The notes under the pieces: model-generated | Databases searched by the model: none | The model's input: only the letters and a program-made list of their open reading frames with translations | What the model was told of the DNA's origin: nothing | From: an uncultured Sphingopyxis sp. | GTDB lineage: Bacteria > Pseudomonadota > Alphaproteobacteria > Sphingomonadales > Sphingomonadaceae | Direction: 5' to 3' | NCBI GenBank assembly: GCA_937873425.1 | Contig: CALMYE010000002.1 | Coordinates: forward strand, 1-64,000 | Length of the DNA stretch: 64,000 bases | Position numbers and translations under genes: made by a program | In this document: one piece after another, positions 46,646-55,210 of the stretch | Layout of the letters: each line of letters opens with the position of its first letter | Position numbering within the stretch: position 1 is the stretch's first letter

Positions 46646-47644
46646 TCATGGATCGAACCGGGCGCCGAGCGCGGCGAGCACGGCGCCGATCGGCGTTACG
46701 AAACTGGTTCGCGACGAGCCGCCGACCAGCAGCCCGATCGCGCGGCCGCTTTCCGCATGGATGACGAGTGATCCCGAATCGCCGCCGTCGCTGAAGGCGG
46801 CGCAGGCGATCTGCTCGCTGAAGCCGATGTAGCGGTCGAGCTGATAGATTTTGACTTCGGCCTTGATCGCACGGACCACCGATTGCCGGTCGCCCGAACT
46901 CCGCCCGCTGAGACGGACCGGCATGTCGAGTGCGGCCGCGGCGGCTTGGAGCGGCGCCACAGCGCCCGCCACGCTGCGGTCGATCCTCGCGAACGCGGCG
47001 GGTTCGATACGGGCGAGTGCCGCGTCGACCCGGTTGGGAAAGCCGCTCGATCTGTCGAGCGGGGAAAAAGCGGCGAGCCGGCCGATCGCGTCGCCGACGG
47101 TGCCGCCGTCACCGCGCGCAGGGTAAAGGATGGGGTCACCTGGGGCAGCGCGGTCGAAATCCGCGAAGACATGCTGCGCGCTCAGCAGATGCGGTTGCCC
47201 ACCCTTGACCACGATGGCGCCGAGCGTTCCGGGCGCGCCGCGGACATGGCCGATGCTGTAGCCGCTGCGGATAGGATCGGTCGCGACCTGCGCGGCCTGG
47301 GCAACCACATCGCCGACCTCTACGACGTCGGTGTAGATAGCACGGCCCTGCGGGTCGGACAGGAGTTCGGGGATGGCTTGTGCGGCGCGGAGCCGCGACG
47401 GCCCGCGCTTCTCGCGCACGAAAAAGCTGATCCCGATCGCTCCGGCTGCACGCTCGCCGACCTCCTTCTCGGCGATTCCAAAACCGATGACATTCGCATC
47501 GCGAACGGCGGCGCGCAGCCGTTCAAGCAACGCGCCACGCAGCGCGTCGCGATCATCGATCGGCCGATGGCCGGCGATTTCGCGCACTGCCTCGACGAGT
47601 CGCCGCGGCGCCCTCGCGGCGGAGGGACGCGCTGCGGTCGTCAA
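46646..47644 (-). CDS. trypsin-like (chymotrypsin-fold) serine protease
   Basis: A catalytic triad is visible: His in LLSAQHVFADF, Asp in RVDAALARI and Ser in SDGGDSGSLVIH. The N-terminal 60 residues are Arg/Ala-rich without a signal peptide, so the location is uncertain. The start is unclear: a TTG at 47644 overlaps the stop of the upstream gene and gives about 332 residues, while later GTG codons are possible. It sits in the His-Xaa-Ser neighbourhood and might process the HxsA product, an inference from position only. Confidence 0.75.
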   Translation of the reverse strand: MTTAARPSAARAPRRLVEAVREIAGHRPIDDRDALRGALLERLRAAVRDANVIGFGIAEKEVGERAAGAIGISFFVREKRGPSRLRAAQAIPELLSDPQGRAIYTDVVEVGDVVAQAAQVATDPIRSGYSIGHVRGAPGTLGAIVVKGGQPHLLSAQHVFADFDRAAPGDPILYPARGDGGTVGDAIGRLAAFSPLDRSSGFPNRVDAALARIEPAAFARIDRSVAGAVAPLQAAAAALDMPVRLSGRSSGDRQSVVRAIKAEVKIYQLDRYIGFSEQIACAAFSDGGDSGSLVIHAESGRAIGLLVGGSSRTSFVTPIGAVLAALGARFDP

Positions 47645-49038
47645 TCCTGGCCGCTCACGATCCGGAGCGTGCCGTCGGCGCGCGCGCTCATCACGATAGT
47701 GTCTTCCCATCCGGTGCCATAGATGGCGCGGGTGACGGGGTGATCGGTGAAACGCTTGACAGCGGGCGCGACCGGGAATCGCTTTGGGCGACGGGATTCG
47801 CTGACGATGTCGGGTTCCTTCTGAAGCGCGTCGATCACCTTGGCGCGCGGATGCCCATATGCCCAGGCTGTTTTCTCGACCCGGGCTGCGGGCGCACCCA
47901 TCGAGAGGATCGCATAGCGCGGGGTCATCGCCCGAATCAGCGCATCGAAGGTGTCGTTGCCGGCGCCATGATGGCTGACATGGTAGACATCGACGTCGAA
48001 AACGGCGAGATTATCCTCATATTCGCGGAGCATCTCCTTGGCGCCGACATCTTCGAGGTCGCCGGTGAAGAGGAAGGAGGACCGGCCGAAATCGACGCGA
48101 ATGACGACACTGTGGTTGTTGGGGTTTTCCCATGCGCTGTTGGGACGAATCTTTTCGTTATAGGCGCCCCAGAGCGCAGTGATGACGGGATCGACGCCGC
48201 CGCAATAGCCGATCGGGTCGATCACGCGATTGGTGACACCAGTGGCGGTGATCGCCGAGCGGAAGTTGACATAGCTATAGCTGGCGGGCGGCGCCTGGCT
48301 GACGGCCCATTGGCGAAAGGCCTTCTGGGCTTCAAGGCTGCCCTTCCTGTGGGTCTGGCCATTGTCCACGACATTGCGCACCCGGTAGGGACCCGCGGCA
48401 TTGCCTTGGGGGATCAGCGCCAGCCCCTTGAGATGGTCGGCGTGCGGGTGGCTCGTGATCAGCAAGTCGATCACATTCTTGCGGTTCGGCCGTTCGGCGA
48501 AAAAGCGCGCGAGATAGTCGGCGAACAGCTTGCCGCCATCGACCGTGTCTGGTCCTTTCGCATATTCGCCGCCAGTGTCGATGATAGCGGTATGACAGGG
48601 AAATTCGAGAATCGCGCCTGCACCTTGACCGACATTGACGAAATGGACCTTGAGTTCGGCGGCAGGGTCGAGCGGCTGCGCCGCTGGAATTGCCGCCGAT
48701 TTGCGAAAGCGCGGCAAGCCGTTGGCGCGGCGTATGTTGCGCAGCAGAGGTGCGTTGGGAGCGGCTGGCGTGCGGTCGGCGCGTTCGCGTTTCGCCAGCG
48801 CCTCGGCAAGCCCGGCATTCGACATGGCTTCGGCGCCGGGGATAGCGAAGCCGGCGAGCGGTTGGCCCGGTTCGAGAGGCACCGCTTCCTCTTGCGGTGG
48901 CTCGGGCAGATAGTCACCGGCGAAGATTTCCTCGCCGACGCGCGACACAGGCACGCCCACAGCGTCCTGCGCCACGACCGCCGCAACAGGTACGATGGCA
49001 AGCGCCGCAATCGACAATAGCGCAAATGAACTGCGCAT
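47641..49038 (-). CDS. secreted metallo-beta-lactamase-fold hydrolase (ComEC-like)
   Basis: This protein of 465 residues starts with a signal peptide (MRSSFALLSIAALAIVPVAA). The metal-binding motif is TSHPHADHL, followed by FLFTGDLED and VYHVSHHGAGND, the ComEC/Rec2 C-terminal-domain type. A phosphodiesterase or nuclease-like activity is possible, but the substrate is unknown. The second of two near-adjacent ATGs is preferred because AGGGGG lies about nine bases upstream. The downstream protease overlaps it by four bases. The gap to hxsA upstream is 196 bases. Confidence 0.88.
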   Translation of the reverse strand: MRSSFALLSIAALAIVPVAAVVAQDAVGVPVSRVGEEIFAGDYLPEPPQEEAVPLEPGQPLAGFAIPGAEAMSNAGLAEALAKRERADRTPAAPNAPLLRNIRRANGLPRFRKSAAIPAAQPLDPAAELKVHFVNVGQGAGAILEFPCHTAIIDTGGEYAKGPDTVDGGKLFADYLARFFAERPNRKNVIDLLITSHPHADHLKGLALIPQGNAAGPYRVRNVVDNGQTHRKGSLEAQKAFRQWAVSQAPPASYSYVNFRSAITATGVTNRVIDPIGYCGGVDPVITALWGAYNEKIRPNSAWENPNNHSVVIRVDFGRSSFLFTGDLEDVGAKEMLREYEDNLAVFDVDVYHVSHHGAGNDTFDALIRAMTPRYAILSMGAPAARVEKTAWAYGHPRAKVIDALQKEPDIVSESRRPKRFPVAPAVKRFTDHPVTRAIYGTGWEDTIVMSARADGTLRIVSGQD

Positions 49039-49234
49039 TCCCATCCCCCTGCACGCAGCAGCAGAATAGCCGGGATGCCGGCAAATACCATATCGGTCGC
49101 CGCCATTTTGGAGCAAAATGACGCGCGGCCGAGCCGCCAGGATATGCCCGCCGCGAAGCGGAACGACCGAACGCGATCGCCGCGGGCGAGATTGTCGCAA
49201 CGAAGGCTGCACAGCCCGCGGCTTGATTCAACCT

Positions 49235-49798
49235 TCAACCGCCGAGGTTTAGCTGCCGGAGCACCTCGGGCGTGATCGTCCCGGTGACGCGAAGCGAGAA
49301 ATCGCTCTGGAAGCGTTCGAGCGCCGCGCGCGTCTGGGGGCCGACGACGCCGTCAATGTCGCCGCCGTAATAGCCATAGGCCTTGAGGCCGCGCTGAACC
49401 TCTTTGACCTTGGCGGTGAAAGGCGCTTCGGCGCCTGCGCTGCCATAGAGGGTCGAGGGCGTGGTCGGTGCCGGCGCCGGGCGCGGCGCGGGGGCCGGCG
49501 GTGGCACATAGACCGGCGCCGGGCGATAAGTGCCGCCGCCGGCGCTCGAACGGTGGCTCGAATGGCTCGAATGGCTGCGGTGACTGCTGTGCGAGCGATG
49601 CGAGCGATGCTGCGCGAACTGGACGCCCTCGGGGTTGCGGAAGAGTTGCCGCGCCGCATCGCTGATCGCGGGCGCCCAGGCATCCGCAGGTTCGGCGGCG
49701 TCCGCGGCCAGGCCGGGGAGCGCAGGATCGGCCGCCGCCGCGGGCGCTGCAAAACCAGCGAGAAAAAGACTCGGAATGAGATAGTGGCGGCCGCTCAT
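49235..49798 (-). CDS. hxsA: His-Xaa-Ser repeat protein HxsA with peptidoglycan-binding domain
   Basis: This 187-residue exported protein has a signal peptide (LIPSLFLAGFAAPAAA) and a His/Ser-rich stretch at 64-85 (HRSHRSHSSHRSHSSHSSH). A Pro/Ala linker follows, then a C-terminal PG_binding_1 domain (about 128-185: VKEVQRGLKAYGYYGGDIDG). HxsA is the presumed substrate of the radical SAM enzymes HxsB and HxsC, encoded just upstream. The ATG overlaps the hxsC stop by four bases. The chemical modification and biological role of Hxs proteins are unknown. Confidence 0.88.
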   Translation of the reverse strand: MSGRHYLIPSLFLAGFAAPAAAADPALPGLAADAAEPADAWAPAISDAARQLFRNPEGVQFAQHRSHRSHSSHRSHSSHSSHRSSAGGGTYRPAPVYVPPPAPAPRPAPAPTTPSTLYGSAGAEAPFTAKVKEVQRGLKAYGYYGGDIDGVVGPQTRAALERFQSDFSLRVTGTITPEVLRQLNLGG

Positions 49799-50859
49799 AA
49801 GGGTGTCACTCGCATATGGGTTTCGGGATGCCAGGCGAAGAAGCCCGAGCAGATGGATCGTTCGGCGCAGCCGTCGCACGCCGGCGCGAAGCGCCGCTTC
49901 CAGTCCGAGATCGAATTGGCGGCGTAGGCGCGATAGGCGGACGGGACCGAGCAGCGCGGCATGTTGAAGAGCGCGGACGGAATGCCGGCAAGCGTCGCCA
50001 TGTCGATCGCTTCGGCGAGCAGCGCGAAATCGGCGCCATGATCGACATAAAGTTCGGCGAAGCGGTTCTTCGCGAAACCGATATTCTCAAGCTGCATGAT
50101 CGACCATTGGCTGATGAAGCCGAGGTGTTGCGCGGCGAAGCGCGCGAGCGCGGGCAAGTCGGCGATATTGGTCTGGAGGAGCACCGTGCGCAGTTCGATG
50201 CGCATGCCGCCCGACAGGCAGTGGATGAGGGATTCGAGGAGCCGGTCATAGGCCCCGGACTTGGCGACGATCGCGTCATGGGTCGGCGCGTCATGGCTGT
50301 ATAGCGGAATGCCCCACAGGCAGTTCGCGCGGCTCGCGCGGATCTCGGCGACGTCGCCCGCCTCGAAATGCTGGCCGTTAGAGAGGATGTGGAAGAAGAG
50401 GTCGGGCCGCTCGGCGCGCGCTTCGGCGAGGAATGCGAAGAGCGCCGCCTTGTGCAGCGTCGGCTCGCCGCCCGACAGGCCGATCACCGCACCCTCGGGT
50501 GCGAGCCGCACCGCGCGGCGATATTCCTCGAAGCGGTCGACGTGGCGCTTCTTCGGCGGCTGGCTGCACATCACGCAAAGCTGGTCGCATTGCTCGGTGA
50601 TGAGAAAACTGTTGTGCGCCGACCGCGCACGAACCAGCCGTTCGGCGGTTCCGCGCGTCGGATCGACGCACACGATATCACCGACAAGCGTATGATCGCC
50701 CGCGATCGAGAAAAGCCCTTCGGCGCCCGCGAAGAGCGCCGTGCCGTCGACGACATCGAGGAGGCGCGCTTCGCCCGGGCCGGGCTGGGCGGAGTCGGTG
50801 AGACGCGCGACGAACCGCGCGCGCGCATCGCTCGCCGCCGCAACGACGAGCGGGATCAT
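49795..50859 (-). CDS. hxsC: radical SAM maturase HxsC-like
   Basis: This 354-residue radical SAM enzyme has Cys91, Cys95 and Cys98 in TEQCDQLCVMCSQPP, a CX3CX2C iron-sulfur motif, with the SAM-binding SGGEPTLHK. Two late Cys clusters (CDGCAERSIC) may bind an auxiliary cluster. It presumably modifies the HxsA His-Xaa-Ser repeats together with HxsB. It overlaps hxsB (ATGA at 50856-50859) and hxsA, forming a tight three-gene cassette. Confidence 0.88.
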   Translation of the reverse strand: MIPLVVAAASDARARFVARLTDSAQPGPGEARLLDVVDGTALFAGAEGLFSIAGDHTLVGDIVCVDPTRGTAERLVRARSAHNSFLITEQCDQLCVMCSQPPKKRHVDRFEEYRRAVRLAPEGAVIGLSGGEPTLHKAALFAFLAEARAERPDLFFHILSNGQHFEAGDVAEIRASRANCLWGIPLYSHDAPTHDAIVAKSGAYDRLLESLIHCLSGGMRIELRTVLLQTNIADLPALARFAAQHLGFISQWSIMQLENIGFAKNRFAELYVDHGADFALLAEAIDMATLAGIPSALFNMPRCSVPSAYRAYAANSISDWKRRFAPACDGCAERSICSGFFAWHPETHMRVTPL

Positions 50860-52247
50860 ATGCACTCCACCATGGCCGGCAACTGCTCGCCGGCGAGGCC
50901 CATCCATTTGGCGAGCGAGTAGCGCGTCGCCGGATCGCTATCGTGGATGAGGCGCATGCAAAGGTCGAACATGTGGAGGTGCTTGCCGCAGAAGAAGGTT
51001 TCTTCGCGCGGCACCGCAATCGTACCGTAGCGCGAAAGATCGTCGACGAGATCACGGCCGCAATAGGGCTGATAGGCACAGGCGTCGCAGGCGGGATCGC
51101 CGATATTGGTCGAATGGCGATCGAGCAGCGCGCGCTCGGGCGTGTCCCAGCCGGCCGCAACGGTGCCTATCGCGAGGTCGATCACGCCGGCGCGCGACAG
51201 CATCCGCGCTTCGTCGGTCGGATAGACGCGACCGTCGAAATCGACGAGGACATAGTCGCGGCCGACGGGATTGGGATTGCGCAGATCGACATGGCGGTCA
51301 TGGCCGATCTGGAAAATGCGTTTGAGGCAAAGCGAGAGATAGCTTTCTTCGAGCACGACCGACCGGTCGGCGAAGTTGCGCGCGATCAGCCGCGCGACGA
51401 AACGGTCGTAATAGGCCCACCAGCCGGCATGGTCGGCGTTAGCCGATCGGTGGCGCTTGCGCGCGAAGCCCTGATAGTTGATCGGCCGCAGGTAGATGCT
51501 CGATTGCCCGAGGCCACGATAGGCGTCGATGAGCTCGTCGGGATCGGGCGGCCGTGCTTGGTCGATCGTCGGCAGCGCTGAAAGCTTGTCGGGGCCAAAG
51601 CGCGCGATGATCGTCCTCGCATTTTCGAGAAAGCAATCGGTCGCGGCGGCATCGCCGGTGCGCTGCGCGCTGTGGGTGGCGGCGTTGCCGTCAAGCGAAG
51701 TCGATACATAGACGTCGGGATTTTCGAGGAGGGCGAACAGGTCGGCATCGAGGCGGCTCAAATTGGTGCAGAGGATGAACTGCTTGTGCGCAAAGCGCCC
51801 GCAGGCGTCGATCACCGCGCGCACGAGGTCGAGCCGCAAGGTCGGCTCGCCGCCCTGGAATTCAATCTTGATGCTCGGCGCCTCGAGCCCGTCCAGCAGC
51901 GCGAGGACATGGCCGAGCGTCGCCGCGCTCCAGTCGAAGCGGGGCTGATCGACCGGCGCGCGCGACACCTGACAATAGCTGCAACTCAGATTGCAGCGCA
52001 GCGTCGGCACGAGAATCAGATAGTCGAGCGGCCCCGCTTCTGTATGCCGCGCCGCTGCCTGCGCGCGTTCGCTCAGCGCGAAAAAGGGGTGATGCACGCG
52101 GCCCGGCGGCGCAGGGTCAGACCGCGGCGGCAGCGCCGCGCCGCGCTCGAGGACGAATTGCCCGGAGGGCGACACATGGCACACTCCCAACCCCGCGATC
52201 GCGCGGGCGCGTGTCGGCAGGCCCGATGAGACATGCGGCGCGATCAT
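50856..52247 (-). CDS. hxsB: radical SAM maturase HxsB-like
   Basis: This 463-residue radical SAM protein has Cys85, Cys89 and Cys92 in TLRCNLSCSYCQ and SAM-binding FQGGEPTLRLD. A SPASM-like C-terminus (CDACAYQPYCGRD) carries extra Cys for auxiliary clusters. HxsB and HxsC always travel as a pair beside HxsA. It begins the cassette, 144 bases after the DUF2235 gene. GGGGAGATGGTTTCAC precedes the ATG. Two radical SAM enzymes for one peptide suggest two distinct modifications or a leader-recognition split. Confidence 0.9.
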   Translation of the reverse strand: MIAPHVSSGLPTRARAIAGLGVCHVSPSGQFVLERGAALPPRSDPAPPGRVHHPFFALSERAQAAARHTEAGPLDYLILVPTLRCNLSCSYCQVSRAPVDQPRFDWSAATLGHVLALLDGLEAPSIKIEFQGGEPTLRLDLVRAVIDACGRFAHKQFILCTNLSRLDADLFALLENPDVYVSTSLDGNAATHSAQRTGDAAATDCFLENARTIIARFGPDKLSALPTIDQARPPDPDELIDAYRGLGQSSIYLRPINYQGFARKRHRSANADHAGWWAYYDRFVARLIARNFADRSVVLEESYLSLCLKRIFQIGHDRHVDLRNPNPVGRDYVLVDFDGRVYPTDEARMLSRAGVIDLAIGTVAAGWDTPERALLDRHSTNIGDPACDACAYQPYCGRDLVDDLSRYGTIAVPREETFFCGKHLHMFDLCMRLIHDSDPATRYSLAKWMGLAGEQLPAMVECI

Positions 52248-52391
52248 GTGAAACCATCTCCCCGGCACGGAGGATCGCACAAGACCCGTGATGGGGCAAC
52301 ATGCGCCGATTGGCGAGGCTGCGTTCCGCGCATCGAAACCCGACGAAACAACCTCCGGTATGGAGAAATCGGCGCGCCCGCCTCGGGCGTA

Positions 52392-53816
52392 CTAGCCTGA
52401 CGCATCGGGATAAAGGCCGGCGAAGCGGCCGTCGGCGCGCAGCGTCTCGGGACGATGGGGGCGCAGGCTGCCGCCGTGCGACACTTCGGCGAGCGCGAAG
52501 CGTTCGAAAACAGAGCGATGGAGCGGCGCGCCAAGGACGCGCCTTCGCGGTTTGGATTTCCAGCTGACGAGGCGCGCGAGACGCGGATAACGGTCCTTGA
52601 AAGCCTCGATCTCGCAATGCTGCATCCCCGCCGCCGAGGGATAGAGGTTGAGCTTGTCGCGGTCGAAAGCGAGATGGAAGGGGATGTCGGGGTCGGTCGC
52701 CTGCTCGATCATCCACTGCAGTGCGATATCCGACAGGCGCGACTCGCTCTCGGGATAGCTGCCACCAATGTCCGAGTGGTTGCCCGCGAACCAGAGCTGG
52801 ATCAGCGGCTCGTCCCTGTCCGACTCCTTGGGCCGGATGACGCTTTCGCGCCCCCATATAACGCGCGGGAAATCGGCCCGCGTCTCGTCGATCGCAATGG
52901 CGTGTCGCGCATAGCGCACGCGCCCCGAGAGGCTGCGGTCATAATGGTCTGCCTTCCAGCGGATATAGTGCGCGCGCGCTTGCCCCGGTTCGGGAAAATC
53001 GCGGATCGTGCGGCGCGCTTTCCAGGCGAAGCGCAGCGGCACGAGCAGTGCAGCAGCGAGCGCGAGCGTCCCCGCGATACCGGACCAGGCGAGGCCGCTC
53101 AGAAGCGCAAGCGGGAGAGCGGCGGCCGTCGCGGCCGCAATCGCGAGCAGCGCGACGAGAAGGATGAGCAGGAGCCGGCGAAACCCGCTCGTGCCGAGCG
53201 CGGCGACGGTGTCGAACACCCCGATGAAATAGGGATCGGCGTTGGGCGCGGCCTCGCCCCCGCTCGCGTAGCGCAGGCGGAATCGCCGCGCGAGTTCGTT
53301 ACGTTCGTTCTCGAAGGAAGCGAGCGGATAGCCCGCGCCATGTTCGTAGACCCGGCTCACCGCTTCGACGGCGATGGCGCGCGTCGAGGCCCGGAACCGA
53401 CGCAGCGGCGATCCGTCGGATTCGCGCGTCGGCACACCGCACAGCGCGACGACATTGGCGACGCATCGCGCGGTATAGGCGCCGCGACTGAAGCCAAAGA
53501 TCCAGATGCGGTCGCCGGCCTGCCAATGATTGATCAGAAATTCATAGCAGTCGGTGATATTGTAGCTGATGCCGCGCCCGGTCGCAGCGCCGAGAATCCG
53601 CCGCAGCGCGCGCACCACCCGGAGGCGGCCGCGCACATCCTCGTCGGTGCCGAGGCCCGGGTCGTAGAAAGTGATCTGCTCGGCGGGGTCGATGCGATTG
53701 AGCGGATCGACGCGCGTGGCACGATAGAGTTTGTAGATATTGCTGAGCCGCTGGTCGGGGCGCAGGCCCCCGACCTGCCCCGTACCGTCCGAGAAGATGA
53801 CGATATTTTTTGGCAT
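52392..53816 (-). CDS. DUF2235 alpha/beta-hydrolase domain protein with two membrane segments
   Basis: This 474-residue protein opens MPKNIVIFSDGTGQ, the DUF2235 start, and has nucleophile Ser110 in IFGFSRGAYTAR. DUF2235 includes T6SS phospholipase effectors and other lipases. A hydrophobic region at about 215-265 (LLLILLVALLAIAAA and GIAGTLALAAALLVPL) predicts two membrane spans. It lies upstream of hxsB on the same strand, and no vgrG or PAAR gene is near, so a T6SS role is not supported here. AGGGGGGCGGC precedes the ATG. Confidence 0.88.
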   Translation of the reverse strand: MPKNIVIFSDGTGQVGGLRPDQRLSNIYKLYRATRVDPLNRIDPAEQITFYDPGLGTDEDVRGRLRVVRALRRILGAATGRGISYNITDCYEFLINHWQAGDRIWIFGFSRGAYTARCVANVVALCGVPTRESDGSPLRRFRASTRAIAVEAVSRVYEHGAGYPLASFENERNELARRFRLRYASGGEAAPNADPYFIGVFDTVAALGTSGFRRLLLILLVALLAIAAATAAALPLALLSGLAWSGIAGTLALAAALLVPLRFAWKARRTIRDFPEPGQARAHYIRWKADHYDRSLSGRVRYARHAIAIDETRADFPRVIWGRESVIRPKESDRDEPLIQLWFAGNHSDIGGSYPESESRLSDIALQWMIEQATDPDIPFHLAFDRDKLNLYPSAAGMQHCEIEAFKDRYPRLARLVSWKSKPRRRVLGAPLHRSVFERFALAEVSHGGSLRPHRPETLRADGRFAGLYPDASG

Positions 53817-54245
53817 GCCGCCCCCCTGCCCTGCTGCCGAAGTCCATCCGGCCTTCCCCCCACACGCCGGCCCCTCTCTTGCTATCAGCATGGAGAAGCG
53901 AAGCGAAAGCCTTCAGGCAGGTTTGCTCCATTTCGGATCAGATTAGCGGCGCGCGTGAGCGGGTGCGCCGCGCGCGATTCCTCGCGCCCGCATCCTGACG
54001 GGGTCGCGAAGCAACCTCGCACCGCACGTTTCCGGCGCAGGCTTTAAACGACGACGATGCACACCCGACTATGCTTCCCACGAGGGCGAGGTCAAAACCT
54101 CGGTCCGCGGCAACCGGATGCGTCATAGAGAGTGGGGGTTGTGCCGGAGACGCTGACGCCGCGCTGTGCAATCTGTTCGATGAAAATCACCTGTGCTTCG
54201 CGCGCCGCGTCTAGCGATGAACCGGGCGGCGCCGGCCACTACAGG
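53817..54245. other. 429-base gap, no convincing gene
   Basis: This gap contains the promoter of the DUF2235 gene. A 77-codon minus-strand frame at 53938-54171 has a random Ser/Arg-rich tail and was not accepted. Composition is somewhat lower in GC near 53890-53945. No strong repeat was recognised. Confidence 0.35.
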
Positions 54246-54359
54246 TCAGGAGGCAAGCCGCGACACTAGCCGCCAGACGAGTTCACCGAGCACGATGGCG
54301 GCGACGAGCAGCCCCGCCGCGATCGCAAGTTTCTCGCGCAGGCACGCGCTCAATCGCAC
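54246..54359 (-). CDS. 37-aa single-span membrane peptide coupled to the nuclease gene
   Basis: A GTG at 54359 overlaps the stop of the nuclease-like gene and gives 37 residues with a single clear membrane span (LAIAAGLLVAAIVLGELVW) flanked by basic residues. It was too short for standard gene callers. The composition is typical of a real membrane peptide, but there is no homology to judge. A role with the secreted nuclease-like protein is only positional. Confidence 0.4.
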   Translation of the reverse strand: MRLSACLREKLAIAAGLLVAAIVLGELVWRLVSRLAS

Positions 54360-54784
54360 CGATGTGCGCCCCAATAGCGGTCCCAGCGCGCCGCGTACCC
54401 GCTGCGCACCATCGCGCACGAGAGGTCGCCCGCACGCGGCGAGGTGCAGAAGGCGGCGGTGCGATTGCCTCCGGCTGCGCCGCGCGACACGCAGCGCAGC
54501 ACCGGGCCTTCGACACGCAGATGTCCGGTCGGCGCGGTCCCGGTCACCCGCCCCAGAAGCGACGCGAGATGATCGCGCGCCGCATAAGCATCGGCGACGG
54601 GACAGGGATGCCCCGGGCTGCAACTGCCATCGAGCTCGCGCGCAGAAATGCCGGCGAGGCGGATGCGCGGCCCTTCCTTGCACCAGATTGGGCCGTCGCC
54701 GTCCCAGAGCGCCTCGGGCGTGCAATCGAAGGCGCTGCCTTGCGGCACGGCCGCGACCAGCAGATAGGCTAGAACGGTCCCCAT
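54350..54784 (-). CDS. secreted thermonuclease-like (SNase fold) protein
   Basis: This 144-residue protein has a signal peptide (VLAYLLVAAVPQGSA) and an SNase-like pattern: a DGDG turn and RIRLAGISARELDGSC, then VADAYAARDHL and VRSGYAARW. Cys residues suggest disulfides. Some catalytic Arg/Glu positions of true thermonucleases appear replaced, so activity is uncertain. GAGGG lies about nine bases before the ATG. It is divergent from the pilus operon and followed by the 37-aa membrane peptide. Confidence 0.6.
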   Translation of the reverse strand: MGTVLAYLLVAAVPQGSAFDCTPEALWDGDGPIWCKEGPRIRLAGISARELDGSCSPGHPCPVADAYAARDHLASLLGRVTGTAPTGHLRVEGPVLRCVSRGAAGGNRTAAFCTSPRAGDLSCAMVRSGYAARWDRYWGAHRCD

Positions 54785-55030
54785 CGCATTTATCCCTCGC
54801 GCGTGTGCCGCGCGGCACCAAAACCAGCGTGATAACTGCCCACTGCGCCTTCGTCCATTCTGCCGCCGTCCCGCATCGCGCGCCAACTGATCCGGATTGG
54901 AGCGAGAAAGCCTCGCGAATCAAGACTGTTGCGCCATGCTGTACCGGCATCTGTCCACAATGGAGCAGCTTCGCGACGACATGGCCGCGCGATCGTGACA
55001 CGGTATTGTTGCAGGTTTGTCGCCCCAGCA
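54785..55030. other. 246-base divergent gap before the pilus leader
   Basis: It presumably holds the promoter of the secreted nuclease-like gene and the upstream part of the pilus-operon control region. Minus-strand open frames here are low-quality translations. The gap ends at the strong hairpin 55031-55070. Confidence 0.3.
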
Positions 55031-55070
55031 AGACCCGCTGCGCATTCCCTCCCTCCAGCGCAGCGGGTCT
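55031..55070. repeat. 13-bp perfect inverted repeat upstream of the pilus operon
   Basis: AGACCCGCTGCGC (55031-55043) and GCGCAGCGGGTCT (55058-55070) are perfect inverted copies around a 14-base pyrimidine loop. It is a very stable stem without a T-run on either side, so it is not an ordinary intrinsic terminator. It lies 140 bases before the first pilus gene and may be an attenuator, a regulator site or an mRNA end for the divergent gene. Confidence 0.65.
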
Positions 55071-55210
55071 GAAGCTGTGTGAAAGTAAAAATGAAATAAT
55101 ATTCATGTAGATATGGCAATTATTCCAATATACAATTTATCAATATTTGTTCCTTAAAAGGACAACTCCAGATTCCGTTAATCAAACGGAAGAAATTAGG
55201 AGTATGCCAG
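55071..55210 (+). promoter_or_regulatory. AT-rich leader of the Csu-type pilus operon
   Basis: The 140 bases are strikingly AT-rich compared with their surroundings and likely contain the operon promoter, for example around 55100-55145. Just before the ribosome-binding site (TTAGGAG, 55196-55202) a stem TTCCGTT/AACGGAA (55173-55191, 5-base loop) is present. Another short dyad, TCCTTAAAAGGA, lies at about 55151-55162. The stem is close enough to affect translation of the first subunit. Confidence 0.5.

Noticed and set aside
49600..49610. Tandem His-Ser codons as a CRISPR-like or minisatellite repeat
   Set aside because: The repetition is at protein level (HxS) within hxsA; there are no spacers and no uniform DNA repeat unit.
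52392..53816. Type VI secretion effector
   Set aside because: DUF2235 is used by T6SS phospholipase effectors, but no VgrG, PAAR, Hcp or immunity-like gene is nearby and the protein has two internal membrane spans.
53938..54171. 77-codon minus-strand open frame
   Set aside because: The second half is Arg/Ser-rich random translation and no start signal supports it.
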